Source of the DNA: JBHENN01 sp046262015
Lineage (GTDB): Bacteria > Actinomycetota > CADDZG01 > WHSQ01
Direction: 5' to 3'
Length of the DNA stretch: 13,350 bases
NCBI GenBank assembly: GCA_046262015.1
Contig: JBHENN010000048.1
Coordinates: forward strand, 1-13,350
The notes under the pieces were generated by a model. It saw nothing but the letters and a program-made list of their open reading frames with translations. It made no database searches and was not told the origin of the DNA. Shown one piece after another: positions 7,203-12,368 of the stretch (position 1 is the first letter of the stretch; each line of letters opens with the position of its first letter). Both the position numbers and the translations under genes were made by a program.

Positions 7203-7232
7203 GGTGGTTCCTGGAACCTATTCTGGACCACC
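7203..7232. repeat. Nested inverted repeats
   Basis: GGTTCC-T-GGAACC (7206-7218) is a perfect inverted repeat with a one-base centre, which favours a protein-binding operator over an RNA hairpin. It overlaps a second possible stem, GGTGGT with a bulge then CC (7203-7211), pairing with GGACCACC (7225-7232). A near-direct repeat, TCAAGTCCC/TCAAGCCCG, follows at 7236-7253. The sequence facts are firm, the role is not. Confidence 0.4.
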
Positions 7233-7282
7233 GGGTCAAGTCCCTCAAGCCCGAGGCGAGCAGAGAAGAACGGGCAGACTTT

Positions 7283-7314
7283 GTGCCTGGGGCACTAATC
7301 CGGCCTATCGGGCC
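7283..7314. repeat. Two small hairpins upstream of the YgjP-type gene
   Basis: GTGCC-TGG-GGCAC (7283-7295) is a perfect five-pair stem with a three-base loop. It is followed by GGCC-TATCG-GGCC (7302-7314). Both lie just upstream of the -10 at 7324, so they may be operator dyads in the promoter rather than transcribed structures. Confidence 0.35.
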
Positions 7315-7323
7315 CCTTCCCTC

Positions 7324-7329
7324 TAGTCT
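7324..7329 (+). promoter_or_regulatory. -10 element for the YgjP-type metallohydrolase gene, probably leaderless
   Basis: TAGTCT is followed by eight bases and the GTG at 7338. The spacing places the transcription start at or beside the start codon. No Shine-Dalgarno is needed or plausible in so short a gap, although it contains a run of five Gs. The -35 position is not convincing. Confidence 0.45.
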
Positions 7330-7337
7330 GGGGGACC

Positions 7338-7877
7338 GTGACCGTCAACCGTCTGCCGCTGACCGGGCCCGGCATGGAATCTGAGTTCGACCGCATCGAG
7401 ATCCGGCGCAGCACCAGGCGCAAGAAGACGATCTCGGCGCAGATAGTGGGCGACGCTCTCGTGGTCCACGTACCCGAGCGTCTGTCACGCGCCGAGGAGC
7501 AGGAGTGGGTCACCGTCATGGCCGCTCGGATGGCCGAGCGCCGGCGCAGGGACCGCCTCAACTCGGACGGCGCCCTGGCGGTGAGAGCGGCGGAGCTGGC
7601 CGACCGCTACCTCAGCGGCATCCGCCCGAAGGACATCGGCTGGGTCACCAATCAGCGATCGCGCTGGGGCTCGTGCTCTCCGGCCGAGGGCTCTATCCGC
7701 CTGTCGGTCGCCCTCGCCGACCATCCGGCATGGGTGCGGGACTACGTCATCGTGCACGAGCTGGCTCACCTGCTTGTCCCGGACCATTCCGAGCGCTTCT
7801 GGGCGCTCGTCGATCGTTACCCCCTGACCGAGCGAGCGCGCGGCTTCCTCATGGCGAAGGGGATGGAGGAAGGATAG
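7338..7877 (+). CDS. YgjP-type zinc metallohydrolase (M48-like)
   Basis: This 179-residue putative zinc-dependent hydrolase belongs to the YgjP/DUF45 family, which shares the gluzincin fold. HELAHLL at 140-146 supplies His140, catalytic Glu141 and His144. His150, in PDHSERFW, is the conserved following histidine of the family. QRSRWGSCSPAEGSIRLS (106-123) is the strongly conserved family segment before the active site. The N-terminal EIRRSTRRKKTISAQI is the usual beta-rich start. The length is somewhat short because the region between these parts is compact. GTG at 7338 fits the leaderless promoter at 7324. ATG at 7374 (MESEFDRIEIRRS) would also keep the whole conserved part. In other bacteria these proteins are often next to type I restriction systems or stand alone. 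Here no such system is present. Its stop is four bases from that of the convergent rhodanese-like gene. The substrate is unknown. Confidence 0.88.
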   Translation: MTVNRLPLTGPGMESEFDRIEIRRSTRRKKTISAQIVGDALVVHVPERLSRAEEQEWVTVMAARMAERRRRDRLNSDGALAVRAAELADRYLSGIRPKDIGWVTNQRSRWGSCSPAEGSIRLSVALADHPAWVRDYVIVHELAHLLVPDHSERFWALVDRYPLTERARGFLMAKGMEEG

Positions 7878-7881
7878 GCCG

Positions 7882-8484
7882 CTAGGGCTTCCAGAACACG
7901 ATCTCATCGACCCCGCCGCGTTCGAGGATGCCGACCGCGAGGGCCGCCCGCACCCCTTTGCCGCCGGCGATGACGACCGGCCCGTTGTGCCGCGCCACCT
8001 CGTCGCGGCGCGGCCACAGCTGCTCGATCGGGATGGTCGTCGCGTCCTTGATCTGTCCCGCGCCGGGATCGCACACGTCGAGGATGAGCGGCCTGCGGTC
8101 CTCGGGATAGGTGCGCCCGCGGCGATCGCCCGAGACCACCTCGGTCGACGCCGGCGTGCCCCGTGCCGCGGCCCACCCGTTGATGCCGTCTTCGACCTTC
8201 CCCACGACGGCGAATCCCTTGCCGCGCAGGGCGGCCGCCGCGTGGGCCACATCGCCGGCACCGAGGTCAAGAAGGATGAGCGGCAGGTCGAGCGGCAGAC
8301 AGTCACGCGCCCGCGAGGGCATCCCCGGTCCCCACTCGTACTGCAGGTCGATCGACCCCGGGATGTGGACGTCGAGGTAATCCTCGACCGGGCGCAGGTC
8401 GACGAACGCCGCGCCCGCGTCGTGGTGCGCGAGTGCTTCCTCGATCGTCAGATGTTTCAGCGTGGTCCGCACGCGCGTACTCAT
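7882..8484 (-). CDS. Tandem rhodanese-like protein lacking both catalytic cysteines
   Basis: This 200-residue protein is built from two rhodanese-like folds. Domain 1 (about 10-110) shows AAFVDLRPVEDYLDVHIPG, the typical DxR...Y...HIPG pattern, and ends with VEDGINGWAAAR, the usual GGxxxW-type helix. Domain 2 (about 130-198) runs from LILDVCDPGAGQIKDATTIP to GGVDEIVFWK. The active-site loops that normally begin with the persulfide-carrying Cys read ILLDLGAGDVAHAA (domain 1) and VVIAGGKGVRAA (domain 2). The only cysteines are Cys62 and Cys138, both outside these loops. Sulfur transfer by the standard mechanism is therefore unlikely, and a binding or regulatory role is more plausible. It is transcribed divergently from fxsA with 26 bases between the starts and converges with the YgjP-type gene. 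Thiosulfate sulfurtransferase is how automated annotation would probably name it. Confidence 0.82.
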   Translation of the reverse strand: MSTRVRTTLKHLTIEEALAHHDAGAAFVDLRPVEDYLDVHIPGSIDLQYEWGPGMPSRARDCLPLDLPLILLDLGAGDVAHAAAALRGKGFAVVGKVEDGINGWAAARGTPASTEVVSGDRRGRTYPEDRRPLILDVCDPGAGQIKDATTIPIEQLWPRRDEVARHNGPVVIAGGKGVRAALAVGILERGGVDEIVFWKP

Positions 8485-8497
8485 ACCAGAAGGGCCC

Positions 8498-8504
8498 CAT
8501 ACTG
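8498..8504. promoter_or_regulatory. Overlapping divergent -10 elements (fxsA and rhodanese-like gene)
   Basis: On the plus strand CATACT (8498-8503) stands seven bases before the GTG of fxsA at 8511. On the minus strand the same bases read CAGTAT (8504-8499), about 14 bases before the ATG at 8484. One near-symmetric element could thus serve both directions. Neither -35 is obvious. Confidence 0.35.
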
Positions 8505-8510
8505 AGCGGC

Positions 8511-9089
8511 GTGTTCGGAGTCCTGGCTCTCATGCTTCTGCTCGTACCGCTGGCGGAGATCCTCGTGCTCGGCCGGGTCGCGGGGTCGATCGGGTGGGGC
8601 CCGACGCTGCTTCTTCTGCTCGCCCTCTCGGTAGCGGGGGCGTGGCTCCTGAAGCGCGAAGGGTCGCTCGTGTGGGATCGCCTGCGGGCCACGCTCGCGC
8701 GCGGCGAGATGCCTACCCGCGAGGTCATGGACGGTGCGCTCGTGCTGGTCGGCGGGGCGCTGCTGCTCACCCCCGGCTTCCTCACCGACGTGGTGGGTTT
8801 CCTGTGCGTGATCCCGGCGACCCGCGGGATCGTGAGGACGGCTGTGCGCCGGGTGGTCGGATTTTTGACCCTGCGGCGCTTCGGCGTTGCGGGCGAGGTC
8901 GGACGGCGTGTCTACAGCGCCCGGGCGACCAGGGTCCGCAGGAGGTACGACGACCCTACGAGGCAGAGGTACGACGACCCTACGAGGAAGAGGACTCCTC
9001 CGACGGCGCAGGCTCCGCCGCTGGAGCCTCCTGCTTCTCCTCCGCGAGCGGGCCGGGGGGGCGAGGCCGGTTCTCGGGATAGGGGATGA
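8511..9089 (+). CDS. fxsA: FxsA family membrane protein
   Basis: This 192-residue inner-membrane protein belongs to the FxsA family, named for an E. coli protein whose excess relieves exclusion of phage T7 by plasmid F. Its native role is unsettled. I start at GTG 8511, which gives the family opening FGVLALMLLLVPLAEILVL. The ATG at 8433 lies inside the opposite gene and adds non-family residues. Membrane segments are at about 2-22, 29-46 and 77-103. The family-defining REGSLVWDRLRATLARGEMP (49-68) and LTPGFLTDVVGFL (86-98) are present. The cytoplasmic tail is long, basic and low-complexity, with the repeated unit RYDDPTR encoded by a 24-base tandem duplication, then a proline-rich end. The final 110 bases overlap, antisense, the 3' end of the next gene. 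The GTG is preceded by CATACT seven bases upstream, consistent with leaderless transcription. Confidence 0.87.
   Translation: MFGVLALMLLLVPLAEILVLGRVAGSIGWGPTLLLLLALSVAGAWLLKREGSLVWDRLRATLARGEMPTREVMDGALVLVGGALLLTPGFLTDVVGFLCVIPATRGIVRTAVRRVVGFLTLRRFGVAGEVGRRVYSARATRVRRRYDDPTRQRYDDPTRKRTPPTAQAPPLEPPASPPRAGRGGEAGSRDRG
8943..8990. repeat. 24-base tandem duplication inside fxsA
   Basis: Two adjacent 24-base units (8943-8966 and 8967-8990), both beginning AGGTACGACGACCCTACGAG, differ at one base near the end (CAG versus AAG). They encode a repeated RYDDPTR segment in frame. Exact length in codons and near identity indicate recent slippage. The second unit runs 11 bases into the antisense overlap with the gene at 8980-9426. 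Confidence 0.9.
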
Positions 9090-9426
9090 CCGGCCCGACG
9101 CGTCCCTGCTCCGGATAGGCGCCGCGGTCGAAGTCCGAGCGGGTGCGCTGGTACGAGTTCATCCGCACGCGCGTCGTCTCCGGGTACTCGCCTTCGTGTA
9201 CGGGCACGCCGAGCGTATGCGCCGCGGCGCGCGCCTCGTCCTCTGAGTGGTAGACCCACCGCTGCCACTCGCCACGGCCGCCGACGAGCACGAGCTGGGT
9301 GTCGTGCAACCCGATCCGGACGATGACGGCTTCGGTCCCATCGCGATCGCGCGCGACGAACTGCTCGGGCCGCCGGATCCGCTGGTCTCCCTCAGGTTGT
9401 CCTTCGAATGGCCACGCGCGCGCCAC
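8980..9426 (-). CDS. Uncharacterised protein with charged N-terminal domain and acidic tail
   Basis: This 148-residue protein belongs to no family I recognise. I start at GTG 9426 because a strong ribosome site, AGAGGAG, lies six bases upstream at 9433-9438. The longer frame to 9474 would run into the SDR gene. The N-terminal part looks like a small folded domain: PEQFVARDRDGTEAVIVRIG, LVLVGGRGEWQRWVYHSED, EARAAAHTLGVPVHEGEYPE. Its alternating strands and a helix suggest a beta-alpha-beta unit. The middle (MNSYQRTRSDFDRGAYPE) is polar. The tail is disordered, rich in Pro, Glu and Ala, and ends in four serines. There is no signal peptide or membrane segment. The gene follows the SDR gene by 20 bases and is probably in its operon. 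Its 3' end overlaps fxsA by 110 bases on the opposite strand, so transcripts of the two genes could pair. Confidence 0.72.
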   Translation of the reverse strand: MARAWPFEGQPEGDQRIRRPEQFVARDRDGTEAVIVRIGLHDTQLVLVGGRGEWQRWVYHSEDEARAAAHTLGVPVHEGEYPETTRVRMNSYQRTRSDFDRGAYPEQGRVGPVIPYPENRPRPPGPLAEEKQEAPAAEPAPSEESSSS

Positions 9427-9446
9427 GGGTTGCTCCTCTCGCAAGG

Positions 9447-10226
9447 TCAGATGACCAGGCCTCCATCGACGCACAGGACCTGTCCGGTGATGTAGTCAGA
9501 CTCGGGCGACGCCAGGAACACGAACGCGGGAGCGATCTCCTCCGGCGCGCCGTAACGTCCGAGAGCGAAGCGTGCCAGCCGCGCCTTGGCCGCGACCTCG
9601 TCCTGCAGGAGCGGCTCCGTCATCGCGGTGAGCGCCGCGGGTGCGATGGCGTTGACGTTGATCGCCAGCTTGCCGAGCTCTCGCGCCCACGTCTTCGTAA
9701 GTCCGACGATGCCCATCTTGGCGGCGGCGTAGTTGGCTTGTCCGGCCGCACCCACCAGTCCCGATGCCGAAGTGACGTTCACGATCTTGCGGTGGTAGGG
9801 CGTGCCGGCTTCGATTTCAGCCTTGGCGACGGGGCGCCAGTGGCGGATCGCGGCGCGCCCGCATGCCCACGTTCCCTTGAGGTGGACCTGGATCACGTCG
9901 TCGAAGTCCTCTTCGGACATGTTGTGCGTCATCCGATCCCGCAGGATGCCGGCGTTGTTGACGAGCACGTCCAGACGGTCGAACGTGTCGAGCGCCGACC
10001 GCAGCACCGCTTCGCCTGCGTCCACGGTTCCGATCGGGTGATGGTCGGACGCCGCGGACCCTCCGGCCTCCGCTATCTCCTTCACGACCGCATCGGCGGC
10101 CGCGCCATCGGCGTCGTTCACGATCACTCCCGCGCCTTCGGCGGCGAACGCGAGCGCGACGGCGCGCCCTATCCCCCGCCCGGCTCCGGTGACGATGCAG
10201 GCCCTGCCTTCCAATCGGGGAGACAT
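9447..10226 (-). CDS. SDR-family dehydrogenase, MFE-2/3-hydroxyacyl-CoA dehydrogenase-like
   Basis: This 259-residue classical short-chain dehydrogenase has the nucleotide-binding TGAGRGIG at 13-20. Asp38 follows the second strand (IVNDAD), which favours NAD over NADP. NNAGILRD starts at 90, the catalytic Ser153 is in NVTSASG, and Tyr166 and Lys170 are in NYAAAKMG. The position usually held by the tetrad Asn is His115 (VHLKGTW). The same VHL(K/R)G pattern, NNAGILRDR and GQANYAAAK occur in the dehydrogenase unit of peroxisomal multifunctional enzyme 2, so a 3-hydroxyacyl-CoA substrate in fatty-acid or steroid breakdown is likely. A FabG-type ketoreductase is the alternative. I start at ATG 10226, seven bases after a minus-strand TAAGAT. 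ATG 10235 and the longer frame to 10274 are less likely, because the latter would enter greA. The uncharacterised gene at 8980-9426 follows closely. Confidence 0.9.
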   Translation of the reverse strand: MSPRLEGRACIVTGAGRGIGRAVALAFAAEGAGVIVNDADGAAADAVVKEIAEAGGSAASDHHPIGTVDAGEAVLRSALDTFDRLDVLVNNAGILRDRMTHNMSEEDFDDVIQVHLKGTWACGRAAIRHWRPVAKAEIEAGTPYHRKIVNVTSASGLVGAAGQANYAAAKMGIVGLTKTWARELGKLAINVNAIAPAALTAMTEPLLQDEVAAKARLARFALGRYGAPEEIAPAFVFLASPESDYITGQVLCVDGGLVI

Positions 10227-10233
10227 GAGCGGC

Positions 10234-10239
10234 ATCTTA
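10234..10239 (-). promoter_or_regulatory. -10 element for the SDR gene, probably leaderless
   Basis: TAAGAT on the minus strand is followed by seven bases and the ATG at 10226. It fits TANNNT and supports that start over the upstream in-frame ones. It lies within the 34-base gap shared with greA. Confidence 0.5.
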
Positions 10240-10247
10240 AGTCTCGG

Positions 10248-10253
10248 TAGGAT
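10248..10253 (+). promoter_or_regulatory. -10 element for greA, probably leaderless
   Basis: TAGGAT is followed by seven bases and the greA ATG at 10261, mirroring the arrangement on the other strand. No Shine-Dalgarno fits in the gap. The -35 region would lie over the first codons of the SDR gene and is not recognisable. Confidence 0.5.
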
Positions 10254-10260
10254 CGCCTCT

Positions 10261-10737
10261 ATGAGTGAGAGCAAGAAGGTTCGTCTTACCCAGGTCGCCT
10301 ACGACCGCCTGCAGCAAGAGATCGCGGAGCGGGAAGGCGACGCGCGCAGCAAGATCGTCGAGGACATCGCCTCGGCCCGCGCTCACGGTGACCTCAGCGA
10401 GAACGCCGAGTACCACGCGGCGCGCGAGGAGCAAGGCAAGAACGAGAGCGAGATCCGGCGACTCCGCCAGAAGCTGGAGAGCGCCGAGATCATCGAGAGC
10501 GAGGACGACGGCGTCGCGGGTCCGGGCAAGCTGGTCACGCTTCGCTACGAAGGTGACGACGAGCTCGAGACCTACCTCCTCGGCGAGCGCGAGGAGCGCC
10601 GCGGGGACCACCCGCTCTTGACGCCCGAATCACCCGTCGGTCGCGCGCTGGTGGGCCGCAGCGCCGGAGAGACCGCGGTGGCGACAACCCCCCGGGGCGA
10701 GCTGAAGGTCGAGATCGTCGAGGTCAACACGCTCTAG
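10261..10737 (+). CDS. greA: Transcription elongation factor GreA
   Basis: This 158-residue factor inserts its N-terminal coiled coil into the RNA polymerase secondary channel and triggers cleavage of backtracked transcripts. Residues 1-78 form the antiparallel coiled coil, whose tip carries the signature ARAHGDLSENAEYHAARE (38-55) with the conserved acidic residues. The C-terminal FKBP-like domain ends with ESPVGRALVGRSAGETA and VEIVEV. Length is normal for GreA, and the signature favours GreA over GreB or TraR. The short linker LLGEREERRGDHPLLTPESP differs from the usual I(V)G..EAD form but is within what I would expect for actinobacteria. It is monocistronic here: the next gene is convergent and a GC-rich hairpin follows at 10763-10780. 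Its start lies 34 bases from that of the divergent SDR gene. Confidence 0.96.
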   Translation: MSESKKVRLTQVAYDRLQQEIAEREGDARSKIVEDIASARAHGDLSENAEYHAAREEQGKNESEIRRLRQKLESAEIIESEDDGVAGPGKLVTLRYEGDDELETYLLGEREERRGDHPLLTPESPVGRALVGRSAGETAVATTPRGELKVEIVEVNTL

Positions 10738-10762
10738 CCGCGCCGCCGCGATCCTCCTGCGG

Positions 10763-10780
10763 GCCCGCCCGTGGGCGGGC
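10763..10780. terminator. Perfect hairpin between greA and the convergent amidohydrolase gene
   Basis: GCCCGCCC (10763-10770) pairs with GGGCGGGC (10773-10780) across a two-base centre, giving eight G-C pairs with a practical loop of four. It lies 26 bases after the greA stop and 31 bases from the amidohydrolase stop at 10811. No T-run is present on either side, so it would be a bidirectional L-shaped or non-canonical terminator. Confidence 0.6.
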
Positions 10781-10810
10781 GAAGGGCACACCTATCTCCC
10801 CGGAACGGGT

Positions 10811-11893
10811 TCAGCGCGCCCGGATGCCGCCCCGGAAGACCAGGCGGGGGCGGGTAAGGCCCGCCGGGTCGCGGTCGAGATCGCCGTCCAGCGCGACGAG
10901 ATCGGCCGGCGCGCCGGGCTCGAGCACCCCCGCCCCGGCGAGCCCGAGCCACTCGGCCGCATCCACGGTGGCGGCCGCGACGACGGCGCGCGCCGACAAG
11001 CCCGCCTCCCGCAGTGCGCCCACCTCGAGTGGATCGATGCCCGGTCGCGGACCCGCATTCCCGAGGTCGGTGCCGTAGACGATCCGTCCGCCCATGCCGA
11101 CGAACCGGCGGAGGTTCTCGACGGCGATCGCGCGGTCGCCTCCGGCGCGGATCGAGAGGGTGGGGACGACGGTCATGCCGGTGGCAACCATCGCCTCCAG
11201 CAGGGCATCGGGGATCCCCTCAGGGGTCATGAGCATGTGCGCCAGCTCGTCCATCCCCGCGTCGAGCGCCTTCTCGAGCTCACTCACCCCGGCTACGTGT
11301 CCTGTGACCTTCAGACCGCGGTCGTGGGCTGCGGCGACGATCGTGGACAGGACGGCAAGGTCCAGCGTGGGGCCCGCCGGTGGGTTCAGCGCCACCTTGA
11401 TCACCGTCGCGCCGAGGGCCGCTACCCGCTCTACCATCGGCTCGGCCCGGGCGGGCGAAGCAACCTGTAGGCCGGTGCCTGCCGGCGCCCAGGCGGCACG
11501 CGTCGGATAGCCGCCCGGCGCGGTGAGGATCGGCCCGGCGGCGAGTACCCGGGGTCCCTCGAACGACGGCGCTGCCGCGCGTTCGACAAGGGGGAAGATC
11601 AGCTCCGGCGGCCATCCGAGATCGCGGACGGTGGTGACGCCGCCTCGCACCACCTCTTTTGGAGAAGCGAGCCCGATGTGGACGTGAGCGTCGATGAAAC
11701 CCGGGACCAGGGTGGTACCGGCAGCGTCCACCGCGACCGCCCCGTCCGGGACCGGCGTCGCGGCCCGTGCCCCCACCGCGGCGATGGCTCCGTCGACCAT
11801 CACGACGACCGCATCCGGCACCGGTGAGAGGCGGGGCCCGACCCAGGCCGTGGCCCCTACTACGGCGACCGGGCCGGACGGCGTTCCGAGCAA
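10811..11893 (-). CDS. Metal-dependent amidohydrolase (imidazolonepropionase/prolidase-like)
   Basis: This 360-residue cytosolic hydrolase belongs to the amidohydrolase superfamily. Metal site elements appear in order: VPGFIDAHVHIG with His70 and His72, Lys166 in TVIKVAL as the probable bridging carbamylated lysine, His199 in VTGHVAG, His219 in ELAHML, and Asp276 in VYGTDLGN. The N- and C-terminal beta-sandwich pieces (VDGAIAAVGARAATP and LEPGAPADLVALDGD) are typical of the superfamily. The K-H-H-D set and the GTDxG form resemble the imidazolonepropionase and Xaa-Pro dipeptidase-like amidohydrolases, which often cleave cyclic amides or peptides, but the substrate is not predictable. Several loops are short, so it is smaller than typical family members (about 400). 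The start is TTG 11893, with AAGGGAGGGGG on the minus strand seven or so bases upstream as ribosome site. It is divergent from the small gene at 11974. Confidence 0.87.
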   Translation of the reverse strand: MLGTPSGPVAVVGATAWVGPRLSPVPDAVVVMVDGAIAAVGARAATPVPDGAVAVDAAGTTLVPGFIDAHVHIGLASPKEVVRGGVTTVRDLGWPPELIFPLVERAAAPSFEGPRVLAAGPILTAPGGYPTRAAWAPAGTGLQVASPARAEPMVERVAALGATVIKVALNPPAGPTLDLAVLSTIVAAAHDRGLKVTGHVAGVSELEKALDAGMDELAHMLMTPEGIPDALLEAMVATGMTVVPTLSIRAGGDRAIAVENLRRFVGMGGRIVYGTDLGNAGPRPGIDPLEVGALREAGLSARAVVAAATVDAAEWLGLAGAGVLEPGAPADLVALDGDLDRDPAGLTRPRLVFRGGIRAR

Positions 11894-11973
11894 GCCGACC
11901 CCCTCCCTTACTCTTGGGGCTTGCAGACCATCACCGACGAGGTCGTCACTCTGACAGAAGGCCGGGGGCAGCC

Positions 11974-12312
11974 ATGGAACGTGAGGAGATCATCTGGGAA
12001 GGGCGGATCGGCTCGACCCCCTTGAGGGTGGGCGTTCCGAACGCCGGCAGGATCATCGCCGAGTGGGACACTCCCGGCGGCCAGCGGCACAAGGTGGCCG
12101 ACTCGATGGAGGAGTTCGAGCGGGCGGTGCTGTTCCAGCTTCTGCTCGCCGCCGGCGACACCGACGAGTCCGCGACGGCCGAGGTCGTGGCCGCGGTCCG
12201 CAAGGCACAGTCGGAGCGTCCGGCACCACCGCCGGAGGCGACGGTCAGACGCAGGAAGAACCCCAAGGCCCGGCAGCACCGCCGCTCCCGCACGCCACCC
12301 CGCCGCCGCTAG
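11974..12312 (+). CDS. Small uncharacterised protein with Arg/Lys-rich C-terminal tail
   Basis: This 112-residue protein belongs to no family I recognise. I start at ATG 11974, where a GGGGGCAG purine stretch lies just upstream. The longer in-frame ATG at 11767 lies inside the divergent amidohydrolase gene and gives arginine/proline-rich shadow sequence. Residues 1-65 look like a compact domain: EREEIIWEGRIGSTPLRVGV, GRIIAEWDT, then a helix ADSMEEFERAVLFQLLLAAG. After a short helix (TAEVVAAVRKAQ) the protein becomes disordered and strongly basic (about residues 80-112, with RRRKNPKARQHRRSR). That tail suggests nucleic-acid or membrane-surface binding, which is inference. A TACTCT at 11909-11914 could be its -10, leaving a leader of about 50 bases. 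The chimeric oxidase frame follows after 56 bases on the same strand, with its own probable promoter. Confidence 0.6.
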   Translation: MEREEIIWEGRIGSTPLRVGVPNAGRIIAEWDTPGGQRHKVADSMEEFERAVLFQLLLAAGDTDESATAEVVAAVRKAQSERPAPPPEATVRRRKNPKARQHRRSRTPPRRR

Positions 12313-12356
12313 CCACCCCTCCGGCCGCCCACTGGGTGATTGGCGATACCTACGCG

Positions 12357-12362
12357 TACGCT
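12357..12362 (+). promoter_or_regulatory. -10 element for the GMC oxidase frame, probably leaderless
   Basis: TACGCT is followed by six bases and the ATG at 12369. Fit to TANNNT and the short spacing match other starts in this window. There is no ribosome site in the six-base gap and no clear -35. Confidence 0.4.
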
Positions 12363-12368
12363 AGCGGG

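Noticed and set aside
7206..7218. GGTTCC...GGAACC considered as a tRNA T-arm
   Set aside because: The one-base centre leaves no T-loop, and no acceptor or anticodon arms surround it.
7236..7253. TCAAGTCC-like sequence resembling a flagellar sigma-factor -35
   Set aside because: No GCCGAT-type -10 occurs at suitable spacing and no flagellar genes are nearby.
7338..8484. YgjP-type gene and rhodanese-like gene as part of a restriction or defence island
   Set aside because: No restriction, methylase, helicase or phage gene is present, and FxsA alone is a poor indicator of phage defence.
9408..10250. 280-codon plus-strand open frame opposite the SDR gene
   Set aside because: It is a shadow of a strongly conserved dehydrogenase, with no ribosome site or recognisable domain.
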